IMG/VR virus record: IMGVR_UViG_3300020165_001224
Location: 1-23,375 of that record
DNA length: 23,375 nucleotides
Reading direction: 5' to 3' (one strand)
Source of the DNA: a virus
A program made the translations under genes and the position numbers. The notes beneath the pieces were generated by a model that saw only the letters and a program-made list of their open reading frames with translations, made no database searches and was not told the origin of the DNA. Every line of letters starts with the position of its first letter. Position 1 is the stretch's first letter. Positions 15,897-23,153 of the stretch are shown here, one piece after another.

Positions 15897-16964
15897 ATGG
15901 CTGCTATTAATTTTCCAAGTTCACCAGCAAACGGTGCCACTCATACAGCGAATAATGTAACATGGGTATTTGAATCCGCTAAAGGGGTATGGAGAGCTGC
16001 TACATTTGCCGATGCACCTACTGGAGCCAAAGGCCAAAAAGGTGAGAAAGGCCAGAAGGGTCAAACGGGTGACACTGGAGCCAAAGGTCAAAAAGGACAG
16101 ACTGGTAGCACGGGTTCAACCGGTTCAACTGGGGCTAAGGGACAAAAAGGCGAAGTAGGAAACACAGGTTCAACTGGGGCTAAGGGACAAAAAGGACAGA
16201 CTGGTAACACGGGTTCAACCGGTGCGAAAGGTAATACAGGAAACACAGGTTCAACTGGCCAAAAAGGTCAAAAGGGTGAAGTTGGCCAAAAAGGTGCAAC
16301 AGGCTCAACTGGTTCTACTGGTAGCACTGGCTCTAAAGGTCAAAAAGGTGATACTGGGAATGTTGGAGGTAGTAACATTGATATTACCAATATCGGCATT
16401 TTCTCTAATGCTTCATCTAACTGGACTGGTGATCCAGGCACAAAAGGTAAAATTCAATACCACTCAAATAGATGGTATATTGTTGCAGACTCATCTTCAA
16501 ACAGAATTGTTCAGTTTAGAAGAAACAACTCCGATGTATCGTATGTTGATAACTCAGGTATCTATCAAGGTACTGCAGCATCTGCTAACTGGTCTGACCT
16601 TGCGGAGAAATATTTAGCTGATACGATATATGAACCAGGTGATCTTTTAGGTATTGGCGGTAATGAAGAAGTTACAATCTGGCAAAAAGGTATGCCGGTT
16701 GCAGGTGTTATATCTACATTGCCTGGGCTTAGAATGAACGTATCTGAAGAAAATAAAGAGGATCCGCTATGGCCCTTTATTGCTCTGAAAGGACGTATTC
16801 CTTGTAAGATAAATGGTACTGCTCAAAAAGGCGACTATATAGTAGCAGATGATAATGGTAAATGTAAAGCAGTTACTGTCGAACGTGCTTCTGAAATACA
16901 CTTCTTACATTATATTGGTGTAGCTTTAGAGGACGGTGAAGGAATAGTTGAGGTTAAAGTATAA
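15897..16964 (+). CDS. Second collagen-like tail fibre with 'DLAEKYLAD' C-terminal domain
   Basis: 355 aa. A strong AGGAGG ribosome site lies inside the end of the previous gene. Residues 1-40 (INFPSSPANGATHTANNVTW, then VFESAKGVWRAA) form a short adaptor found at the start of many phage fibre proteins. Residues 43-156 are 38 perfect G-X-Y triplets. The C-terminal 200 residues contain ANWSDLAEKYLADTIYEPGD and LLGIGGNEEVTI, a domain common at the end of marine phage fibres and reminiscent of intramolecular-chaperone-type fibre ends; no autoproteolysis motif is certain. It probably trimerises through the collagen helix. Its stop is fused to the next start (TAATG), coupling it to the first Cys/His-tailed protein, so the two may form parts of one fibre. 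Confidence 0.85.
   Translation: MAAINFPSSPANGATHTANNVTWVFESAKGVWRAATFADAPTGAKGQKGEKGQKGQTGDTGAKGQKGQTGSTGSTGSTGAKGQKGEVGNTGSTGAKGQKGQTGNTGSTGAKGNTGNTGSTGQKGQKGEVGQKGATGSTGSTGSTGSKGQKGDTGNVGGSNIDITNIGIFSNASSNWTGDPGTKGKIQYHSNRWYIVADSSSNRIVQFRRNNSDVSYVDNSGIYQGTAASANWSDLAEKYLADTIYEPGDLLGIGGNEEVTIWQKGMPVAGVISTLPGLRMNVSEENKEDPLWPFIALKGRIPCKINGTAQKGDYIVADDNGKCKAVTVERASEIHFLHYIGVALEDGEGIVEVKV
16023..16364 (+). repeat. Collagen-like G-X-Y coding repeat (38 uninterrupted triplets, no proline)
   Basis: Encodes residues 43-156. Triplets are mainly GQK, GAK, GST, GNT and GQT. By my count Y positions hold 16 Lys, 19 Thr and 3 Val; no Lys is in X and there is no Pro at all. The nucleotide sequence has locally exact copies (for example around 16126-16152 and 16167-16193). 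Confidence 0.95.
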
Positions 16965-17374
16965 TGCCAACCTATGCGCAACTTAACTCAAGTTTACAAT
17001 CACAGTGTGGTGGGCAGTTAAGAACATTTGATAAAACAGCAACAACTACGGTTACTGCTTATATTAGAGTTTATGGTACAGATAATACATTCGGTGCTGT
17101 AATGGCTTCACAAAACGGACCTACATCATCTAGTGGATTTAACCATAGATTTGAATATGTAAACGCCAATAATACATTATATGCAAATTATCTTGATAGC
17201 GGAATTGCTACTGGTTCAAGAATATATAGTCAAGATGTTATTGACTCAATCAATAATACATTAAATAGAACAGTTACCTTAATCGAAGGTAGAATAACAA
17301 ATAGATCAATCAGTGCTTTATTATGTCACAATAGTTGCCACAGTAGTTGCCACACATCAAGAGGTAGACGCTAA
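16964..17374 (+). CDS. Small Cys/His-tailed virion-type protein, copy 1 (candidate modification substrate)
   Basis: 136 aa, start overlapping the fibre stop (TAATG). The body is hydrophilic and strand-rich (AYIRVYGTDNTFGAVMASQN, and FEYVNANNTLYANY), with one Cys at residue 15 (QCGGQL). A predicted helix (SQDVIDSINNTLNRTVTLIE) leads to the C-terminus, where residues 121-136 read CHNSCHSSCHTSRGRR: three CHxS units with 4-residue spacing and a basic end. No signal peptide. About 60% of positions are identical to the following gene by my count. It follows a collagen-type fibre and precedes radical SAM genes in the same coupled operon. I infer a fibre-tip or tail protein whose C-terminus binds metal or is enzymatically modified. 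No named family is recognised. Confidence 0.7.
   Translation: MPTYAQLNSSLQSQCGGQLRTFDKTATTTVTAYIRVYGTDNTFGAVMASQNGPTSSSGFNHRFEYVNANNTLYANYLDSGIATGSRIYSQDVIDSINNTLNRTVTLIEGRITNRSISALLCHNSCHSSCHTSRGRR
17324..17371 (+). other. (CHxS)3-RGRR C-terminal motif, copy 1
   Basis: Codes for residues 121-136 of the first small protein. The Cys residues are at 121, 125 and 129, each followed by His, which would put all Cys on one face of a helix. The last four residues are RGRR before the stop. Confidence 0.9.
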
Positions 17375-17790
17375 TGGGTAATATGTCAAGAGATAGTGTT
17401 GACAGCTATATTCAAACATATTGTGGTTCTCAGCTAAGAGGTTTTGATAAAACTATCAGCTATTCAGTGAATGCTTATATTAGAGTTTATGGTACGGACA
17501 GTATATCTGGTGCTGTAATGGCTTCACAAAACGGACCTACAGCTAATGCAACTGTAAACCAAAGATATGAATATGTGAATGCTAATAATACATTATTTGA
17601 TAACTATATTGATGGCGGCGTTTCAGCCGGATCAAGAGTATATGCTCAAGATATTGTAGATACAATTGAAGATGGAGTGAGACGTGCAGTTGATTTAATT
17701 GAAGGTAGAATAAGTAACAGATCGTGGAGTACATTACTTTGTCATAATAGTTGCCATAGTAGCTGCCACACATCAAGGGGAAGACGCTAA
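17374..17790 (+). CDS. Small Cys/His-tailed virion-type protein, copy 2 (tandem paralogue)
   Basis: 138 aa, coupled to copy 1 by TAATG and to the first radical SAM gene by another TAATG. The alignment with copy 1 needs no gaps apart from two extra N-terminal residues. Strongly conserved parts are CG.QLR.FDKT, AYIRVYGTD, GAVMASQNGPT, EYVNANNTL, LIEGRI.NRS and the whole tail from LLC onward (residues 121-138). The strand regions and the helix (AQDIVDTIEDGVRRAVDLIE) vary, as expected if two subunits pair or face different partners. The invariant tail inside a diverged body points to selection on the CHxS unit. Function is unknown; see copy 1. Confidence 0.7.
   Translation: MGNMSRDSVDSYIQTYCGSQLRGFDKTISYSVNAYIRVYGTDSISGAVMASQNGPTANATVNQRYEYVNANNTLFDNYIDGGVSAGSRVYAQDIVDTIEDGVRRAVDLIEGRISNRSWSTLLCHNSCHSSCHTSRGRR
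17740..17787 (+). other. (CHxS)3-RGRR C-terminal motif, copy 2
   Basis: Codes for residues 123-138 of the second paralogue. The amino acids are identical to copy 1 although several codons differ (for example CAT for CAC, AGC for AGT, AGGGGA for AGAGGT). This indicates conservation at the protein level rather than a very recent DNA copy. Confidence 0.9.
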
Positions 17791-18956
17791 TGTCTATGCA
17801 AAAATCATATTGTAAGCAGATGAGATATTCTGGGCCAGAAAGCCTAGCACCGTCTGATGCAACAAAGTTTGATGTTCTCATTCAAATGGAGGTTCTTGCA
17901 GGGTGTGATCACGGCTGCTTGGGTTGCTTCGTTGATAAGAATATTGATCCAGCAATGAATCAAATGATCATTGACAGAGCTAAAGAACTTACTGATGGAG
18001 TAAAGCGTACTGGATTAAACCTACGTGAATTTGTTATCGGACCAACAGATTTCTTTACAGCAGAAAATACAGAATCCGTATTAAACAACTCAGTAGTTCA
18101 AGAGATTATGAGAGAACATACTGGAGCACGTATTGCTGCACCAGCTAAGTTTGATAAAGTTTCTATGGATAAACTTGAGCACATTTTCTCTATTCTTGAT
18201 GATGAAGATAAGTATCGTAAAGAAATGATTATTGAATTTATTATGCCAATTGGTAGAGTAGGTGAAATGTTAGATGATGACGATTACTTTGATGAAGTAA
18301 TGCGTAAAGTTGAATTCTTTAAGAACGATACACCTAAACAAATGGATTGGTCTTGGACTCTTCAAGCATCAAATGTTGTTGGTAAAAAGATTGATAAAGA
18401 AACATATAATAGAATTATTGATAAATCAGTAAATGAATATAATACTATTGTTGAGATGAATCCAGCTTTCTCTCGAGCGCGTAGTCAATTAATTAAAAGA
18501 AGTAATTTGTTTGCTTGGAATAATTTCCTTGGAAAAGTAATTGATGAAGATAATGCTAATAAGACAGTAATGTCTATGGCTAATCTTTACTGTAATTCAA
18601 TTAACTTTATTGGATTAACTATTGTACCTGGAGAAAATGGACCAACAACACATCTAAACGTAATGCTGCATGAGCAAGCATTTTTCTTAGATAATAAAAA
18701 CCTAGATGTGACTGGGCTTACCTTTGAAGAAATCCTTCAGAGAAAAAATGAGCTAGTTACTAAAGGGATAAATAAATCAAGTAAAGTAAAAGACTGTTCT
18801 GATTGTCAATATGCTGTTGCTTGTGCTAGCCGTCTTATCTTTGAGGCGCAAGACTCACTTAATATTGATGGGTGTGTGCTTAATAAAGATATTCTTGAGC
18901 ACTACAATCCATATGACTTTACTTGGAACGATGATGCTGAAAGGGCAATGGGATGA
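17790..18956 (+). CDS. Radical SAM enzyme A (CxxxCxGCF / IGPTD subfamily) with C-terminal auxiliary-cluster cysteines
   Basis: 388 aa, coupled to the Cys/His-tailed genes by TAATG. The radical SAM site is C39-DHG-C43-LG-C46-F; where most families have GGEP it has VIGPTDFF (82-89). The C-terminal region has C336-x2-C339-x5-C345-x16-C362, fit for an auxiliary Fe-S cluster of SPASM/twitch type. After it comes a 26-residue acidic tail. Enzymes of this architecture generate a 5'-deoxyadenosyl radical and often crosslink or epimerise residues in peptides. No RRE (precursor-binding) domain is recognisable in the N-terminal 30 residues. It is the first of four related enzymes in the operon and immediately follows the candidate substrates. 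Substrate assignment is inference. Confidence 0.85.
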   Translation: MSMQKSYCKQMRYSGPESLAPSDATKFDVLIQMEVLAGCDHGCLGCFVDKNIDPAMNQMIIDRAKELTDGVKRTGLNLREFVIGPTDFFTAENTESVLNNSVVQEIMREHTGARIAAPAKFDKVSMDKLEHIFSILDDEDKYRKEMIIEFIMPIGRVGEMLDDDDYFDEVMRKVEFFKNDTPKQMDWSWTLQASNVVGKKIDKETYNRIIDKSVNEYNTIVEMNPAFSRARSQLIKRSNLFAWNNFLGKVIDEDNANKTVMSMANLYCNSINFIGLTIVPGENGPTTHLNVMLHEQAFFLDNKNLDVTGLTFEEILQRKNELVTKGINKSSKVKDCSDCQYAVACASRLIFEAQDSLNIDGCVLNKDILEHYNPYDFTWNDDAERAMG

Positions 18957-20053
18957 TTGGTCAAAATTTATACTATCTAAACAACACAAAATATATTTCA
19001 AATGTTACCAATTTGGAAACCGTGATTGGTGAACTTAATTCTTACTATCATACTAAGACGCCAAGAAATATTGTGATTGTTCAACCATCAAGTGGTGCAA
19101 GATTAACAGAAGGACAGTATACTGAACTTGCTAGATTGCAACGTACAGATGCTCCTGATCTTATTACCTTTATGGAGTGGGATGCTGTTAACACTATTTC
19201 ATATATTCAGAATAGTGATAAGAGAATACTTTTATTTGCTACTGAAGAGGATATGCTTACTGTTTATGTAAAATATACAGCAGGACTATTAAAAGCATGT
19301 GGTTGGTATGATTCAGCAGATGATACTGACGGATGGGCAGCAGACTTTATTGAAGCTACACTTGCAATGGATGTAATGTTTACATATATGCAAGCTTCTG
19401 AAACCCTTGGTGATATCTCAGATTTCTGTGATAATATTCTTAATCGTAGTGCTGATTCAGATGGTGGTGCCTATGTGGTAACATATCAGAATGGTAAAAA
19501 CTTTAGCTACGATTTACTATTCTGGCTTAATGATAACCATAGAAATGCTTCAGTACAAGCTTTAATCAAAGAAAAGTTCACTGTACACCAGTCTGTAATG
19601 GCTCAGGATGTTATGGAACACTTTACATCAAGACGACACTATATGGCATATATTCTTTCTGTTATTGATTGGATGAATGCAAATACTGCTCGTAATTCTG
19701 CGTATGCTACTAATAAAAAAGCCTGGGTTACAGACTGTTATATTACAAAAGCTAATGCAGGTAACTATACAGCTGCTTTCTATAAGTTAGAAGAATTGTG
19801 GAATCTAGTTAAAGATGATACAGCCTTTATTGCAGCACACCAAGATAAAGCAGATAGTGATGCAGACGGCTGGGAATATATGGATCTATACACAGAATTT
19901 AAAAATGTGTTTCCTATTGTTCGTAAGGTTCTACAAAACGACTTTGATATGGATAACTTAACAGCTGATTTAAAGTTGATAAATACAGATGTACAATTCT
20001 TCTCAAAGAGACAGAATCGTATCCCCTATCTTATCCACAAATATCCATTGTAA
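18953..20053 (+). CDS. Unrecognised 366-aa protein in the radical SAM operon
   Basis: The start overlaps the preceding stop (ATGA). I do not recognise a family. Residues 1-110 look alpha/beta: strand NIVIVQPSSGARLT, helix GQYTELARLQ, then strand KRILLFAT. The rest is largely helical, with many Asp and aromatic residues and a stretch GKNFSYDLLFWLNDNHRN near residue 180. There are only three Cys and no signal peptide, membrane span or catalytic motif I can name. Because it sits between radical SAM enzymes with coupled translation, it may be a partner that binds the substrate or an enzyme, or a virion-assembly protein. No further function is supportable. Confidence 0.75.
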   Translation: MIGQNLYYLNNTKYISNVTNLETVIGELNSYYHTKTPRNIVIVQPSSGARLTEGQYTELARLQRTDAPDLITFMEWDAVNTISYIQNSDKRILLFATEEDMLTVYVKYTAGLLKACGWYDSADDTDGWAADFIEATLAMDVMFTYMQASETLGDISDFCDNILNRSADSDGGAYVVTYQNGKNFSYDLLFWLNDNHRNASVQALIKEKFTVHQSVMAQDVMEHFTSRRHYMAYILSVIDWMNANTARNSAYATNKKAWVTDCYITKANAGNYTAAFYKLEELWNLVKDDTAFIAAHQDKADSDADGWEYMDLYTEFKNVFPIVRKVLQNDFDMDNLTADLKLINTDVQFFSKRQNRIPYLIHKYPL

Positions 20054-20066
20054 GGAAAATTTTATT

Positions 20067-20819
20067 ATGCAAGAGCTTGATATTAATCAATGTTATGAGT
20101 TACCCTTAGCTCCTCAACACCTTGTTCAAATATATAAAGACAAGGAGTCTATAGAGGACTATATCCTTTGGGTTGACTATGAAAAAACAAAAGAAAAGTT
20201 ATCACCTCAGCATATTATTATCTACCTTGCTAATACTAACTTTAAAACAACTTTCTCTGCAATTGACGATGATCTAATTAAAGCATATATTCAATCTGAC
20301 TTTATGGTAGACTGTCCCTTGTTAGCTCGTATTGTTGTTCTTCTTATTAAAGTAAAATACCAACACGAAATATTTGGTCAGGAAGCAGAGCTTCTACCTA
20401 TCTTTGATATGGAAAGATTAATTAAGTTTAATGAACAAAACGAAGAACTTATGGATAAATTGGTTGCCACTGTTGCATCTAGTGTACCATTTGCTCTCAG
20501 TAAATTCTATAATGGTTTACCACCAGAGATTAAAGAAAAAGAAGTAAATCTAACTGACTTTTTGGACCTTGTAGAAGTTACGGATGCTCCACCTCCATGT
20601 GGACCTAACATTGCTAGACTGCTTACTGTTGGATTTGATGCTCTATTACTTATTTTAAGTAAGGAAGGCTTATCTGTAGAATACAACAAACAGCTATATA
20701 ATGATTCTCCAAAGTATTTTGGAAAGGATCTTTATTTTATTATGTGTGAAACTAAATTGACAGATCAGATTATATCTTTCTTCCCAGAGGACTTTATTTT
20801 AAATGCGAGTGCAACTTAA
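20067..20819 (+). CDS. Unrecognised 250-aa protein in the radical SAM operon
   Basis: I choose the ATG at 20067 (MQELDINQCYELPLAP) because an AAGGA ribosome site lies 10 nt upstream and this removes a 65-nt overlap that an upstream in-frame ATG at 19989 would need. The protein is mostly helical and acidic. It has a hydrophobic helix LLARIVVLLIKVKY near residue 90, probably buried rather than membrane-spanning, and a helix LLTVGFDALLLILSKEGL near 190. A Pro-rich turn DAPPPCGPN lies at about 173-181. No catalytic motif is recognised. It is the only gene of this operon with a 13-nt gap instead of an overlap. It overlaps the next radical SAM gene by 17 nt, and a role as partner or chaperone of the enzymes is possible. 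Confidence 0.75.
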   Translation: MQELDINQCYELPLAPQHLVQIYKDKESIEDYILWVDYEKTKEKLSPQHIIIYLANTNFKTTFSAIDDDLIKAYIQSDFMVDCPLLARIVVLLIKVKYQHEIFGQEAELLPIFDMERLIKFNEQNEELMDKLVATVASSVPFALSKFYNGLPPEIKEKEVNLTDFLDLVEVTDAPPPCGPNIARLLTVGFDALLLILSKEGLSVEYNKQLYNDSPKYFGKDLYFIMCETKLTDQIISFFPEDFILNASAT

Positions 20820-21825
20820 TGGTTCATATGCTGGGTATTATTCATATGATCCAGAACACAGCCCTATTAATCAGGACTTTCTGAGAACAGAAATAAATCT
20901 GGATATACTCCATGGCTGTGATCAGATGTGTCCTGGTTGTTTTATTCCTCGTAAAAACTTAACTAATCCAGATCAACTAAAAAATCTATATGAGCTTTTA
21001 GTTAAAGGCGATTACCATCCAGACGAAATTGTAATCGGACCAACTGACATCTTTGATGCTCAGAACTTTAATGAAATTATGAATCATCCTTATATGAAGA
21101 AACTCTATGAGATTTCTGCAATTGGATATACATCCACACTTTTACAAGATTATGATTCTATACACTATAAACTTAAAAAGATATGGGATCTGTATTATCA
21201 TATTAAACGTATTCCGGATATAGATTTTAAGATAGTTTTAGACGTTAATAAGTACCTTGACAATGAGTTGGACGATTGGTACAGAAACCTCGAGCTGTTT
21301 AAGAGTGGTTCTGTACAGTTTAGAGTAAATTATACTAAGGATGTATTCAACCGAATTGGTTATAATGAATTATGTGAAAGAGTATACAAAGACTTTAATG
21401 CTCCAGTTGTAATAACTCCATCGTTTCTTACAGATAGAAATGCAAGAGGTAAGGTTGAACAATATCTAAGTAACTTCCGCAACGATATGCTTGCTCAAAA
21501 AATAGATCCTAAATGGCAAAATCTTTATACTTTCTTTGATGCTAAGTTTAATGGTTTTGGTTGCCAAAATTATAGTTTCTATAATGGTAAGTTGTATGTT
21601 AACCCTTTTCTATATGATGCTATTATACAAAGAACACCATTCTTTGAAACAACTATGGATGAGAATAAACTATATCAGAATATTGAATATGCTCAACAAG
21701 TAGACGACTGCAATGGTTGTGAATTTATGATGAGTTGTGCTGAAAGAAATGTGCATATGTATATGGAGTCACGGAACATAGATCAGTGTGTCGCGATGAA
21801 AGAATATATGCATGCCTCTCATTAA
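20803..21825 (+). CDS. Radical SAM enzyme B (CxxxCPGCF / IGPTD subfamily)
   Basis: 340 aa, start overlapping the previous gene by 17 nt with AGAGG as ribosome site. The cluster motif is C39-DQM-C43-PG-C46-F, at the same residue numbers as enzyme A. EIVIGPTDIFDAQNF follows at about 75-89. The auxiliary cysteines are C303-x2-C306-x5-C312-x16-C329, with spacing identical to A and C. Before them, LYVNPFLYDAI matches YLSPFMYENMA of enzyme C, so B and C are closer to each other than to A. It ends soon after the last Cys, without the acidic or basic tail of A and C. It is presumably a cytosolic peptide- or protein-modifying enzyme acting during late infection; the substrate is inferred from gene order only. 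Confidence 0.85.
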   Translation: MRVQLNGSYAGYYSYDPEHSPINQDFLRTEINLDILHGCDQMCPGCFIPRKNLTNPDQLKNLYELLVKGDYHPDEIVIGPTDIFDAQNFNEIMNHPYMKKLYEISAIGYTSTLLQDYDSIHYKLKKIWDLYYHIKRIPDIDFKIVLDVNKYLDNELDDWYRNLELFKSGSVQFRVNYTKDVFNRIGYNELCERVYKDFNAPVVITPSFLTDRNARGKVEQYLSNFRNDMLAQKIDPKWQNLYTFFDAKFNGFGCQNYSFYNGKLYVNPFLYDAIIQRTPFFETTMDENKLYQNIEYAQQVDDCNGCEFMMSCAERNVHMYMESRNIDQCVAMKEYMHASH

Positions 21826-22969
21826 GAACAATTTATATTACGAACTTACCACAGAGACACAGACAAAGCCAGTATCTGCAGTAAAGATACAGCTTGATGT
21901 ATTAGATGGTTGCCATCATAAGTGCCCTGGTTGTTTTGTACATCGCAGAGGTAATGCTAGTGATGAACATCAGTTAGATAAAGCAAAAGATTTTATAAGA
22001 AGCATAACAGATCAGGGAATCTTGGTTGATGAGATGCTTATTGGACCAACTGACTTTCTTGCATCAGAAAACTTCTATGAAGTGATGCCACATCTTCTGG
22101 ATATCATTAACGAAAACTCACCTATTCTTGCATTTGTATCTACACTTATTGATGGAGATATAGAAAGATTTGTTGAGTTTATTAATGAACATGTTAATCT
22201 TGATACAGAAATAGAAATTGGTATTGCAACAAATCCTTACAAGTTTTTTGAAGAAAAGTATTTACAACACATTAGTGATATGTTATACTATATTGATCAA
22301 AATGTAAAGCATGAGGTTACATATACATTTGTCGTAAATATAAGAGATTATGGTTTAGATTATACTACACTACATGATAAAGCAGTAGAGAAGTTTCAAA
22401 CAATTCTTGACTTTGTACCTTCGGTATCAAGATCACATAAGCCTAATATTATTCTTGCAACACTAGATAAGTTTAATGAATACTTTAATGTATTAAGTCT
22501 TGATACTAAACTAAACAATATCATGGTAGATCATTCACACGCTGGTATGAATTATCAGGTTCTAAACTATAAGAAAGGCGATTGGTATCTAAGCCCATTT
22601 ATGTATGAAAATATGGCTATCTATGATCCTATGTTTAAGATAGAATCCTTTGACGATGTATATACAAATGTAGATACACAGATAGAAAGAGCAAAGGGAA
22701 CAGAATGTGAAAACTGTCCATTATTTACATCTTGCTATAACAGAAAGATTATATTATTAAGAGATTACTTAGGTGTGGATAGATGTATTGCTCCGAAAGA
22801 GAATATGCTAAGGAATATACATAACTATAACGGACCAGCTCAGACTATGTATGAATGGGATGGCTATTCTGTTGAAAACGATAAGAATGGTTATAGAAAA
22901 AGATTTTTAGTTACCAAAGATGATGATCCAGAATTAGAAAGATTGAGGAAAATTTCATATGTTAGTTAA
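21812..22969 (+). CDS. Radical SAM enzyme C (CxxxCPGCF / IGPTD subfamily) with charged C-terminal extension
   Basis: 385 aa, overlapping enzyme B by 14 nt. The cluster motif is C34-HHK-C38-PG-C41-F, then EMLIGPTDFLASENF, and auxiliary cysteines C299-x2-C302-x5-C308-x16-C325. A C-terminal extension of 60 residues (beginning IAPKENML, with YNGPAQTMYEWDGYSV and a charged end) is absent from B. It could contact a partner such as the small protein encoded next, whose start overlaps this gene by 11 nt. The enzyme core between the two cysteine regions is alpha/beta barrel-like in its strand/helix rhythm. Having several similar enzymes suggests successive or residue-specific modifications, but the sequence does not show which residue each would act on. 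Confidence 0.85.
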   Translation: MPLIKNNLYYELTTETQTKPVSAVKIQLDVLDGCHHKCPGCFVHRRGNASDEHQLDKAKDFIRSITDQGILVDEMLIGPTDFLASENFYEVMPHLLDIINENSPILAFVSTLIDGDIERFVEFINEHVNLDTEIEIGIATNPYKFFEEKYLQHISDMLYYIDQNVKHEVTYTFVVNIRDYGLDYTTLHDKAVEKFQTILDFVPSVSRSHKPNIILATLDKFNEYFNVLSLDTKLNNIMVDHSHAGMNYQVLNYKKGDWYLSPFMYENMAIYDPMFKIESFDDVYTNVDTQIERAKGTECENCPLFTSCYNRKIILLRDYLGVDRCIAPKENMLRNIHNYNGPAQTMYEWDGYSVENDKNGYRKRFLVTKDDDPELERLRKISYVS

Positions 22970-23153
22970 ACCTAAAAGAGTAATGATTGATCCACCTAAC
23001 GGATGGAGATATGGCTTTCCTAAGATGCTGCCTTTAATTCCAAAAGAAGGAAAGAACTTTAGATTAAAAGACTGGCTAATTCAAGAAGGTTATCCGCCAC
23101 ATGAAATAACGGATAATCCTAACTTTGCTTGTCGAATGTGGGAAACTGATTAA
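22959..23153 (+). CDS. Small conserved-looking 64-aa protein between radical SAM genes
   Basis: Start overlaps enzyme C by 11 nt and its stop overlaps the next start (TAATG), so it is translated within the operon. The sequence has a Pro/aromatic core (IDPPNGWRYGFPKMLPLIP), then a helix-turn segment NFRLKDWLIQEGYPPHEI, and ends FACRMWETD with a single Cys. The Pro-Gly-Trp composition looks like a compact, non-enzymatic fold. Similar short 'DPP.GW.YGFPK' proteins seem familiar to me from T4-like marine phages but I cannot give a function. It may bind a radical SAM enzyme, given its position, or be an unrelated small phage protein. Confidence 0.65.
   Translation: MLVKPKRVMIDPPNGWRYGFPKMLPLIPKEGKNFRLKDWLIQEGYPPHEITDNPNFACRMWETD

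Larger units (their letters stand above)
16964..17790 (+). repeat. Tandem gene duplication (two paralogues)
   Basis: The two small genes are neighbouring copies in the same orientation, about 410 nt each. The longest similar DNA stretches are around GCTTATATTAGAGTTTATGG (17056 and 17472 regions), the segment GCTGTAATGGCTTCACAAAA (17096 and 17512 regions) and the Cys/His tail. Divergence elsewhere shows the duplication is old. Confidence 0.8.

Noticed and set aside
15064-16365. Short regularly repeated DNA that could be read as a CRISPR-like array
   Set aside because: The repeats are in frame, vary in sequence, have 9-63 nt periods without unique spacers, and encode G-X-Y collagen triplets.
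14103-17790. Diversity-generating retroelement acting on the fibre tips, suggested by the two near-identical tails
   Set aside because: No reverse transcriptase, no template repeat with adenine-specific changes; differences between the copies are spread through the bodies and the tail amino acids are constant.
19978-19985. GATAAATA box inside the 366-aa gene as a late promoter for the 250-aa gene
   Set aside because: One mismatch to the octamer and inside a coding region of an AT-rich genome; not enough support.
19989-20066. Upstream in-frame ATG for the 250-aa protein
   Set aside because: It would overlap the preceding gene by 65 nt without a good ribosome site, whereas AAGGA precedes the ATG at 20067.
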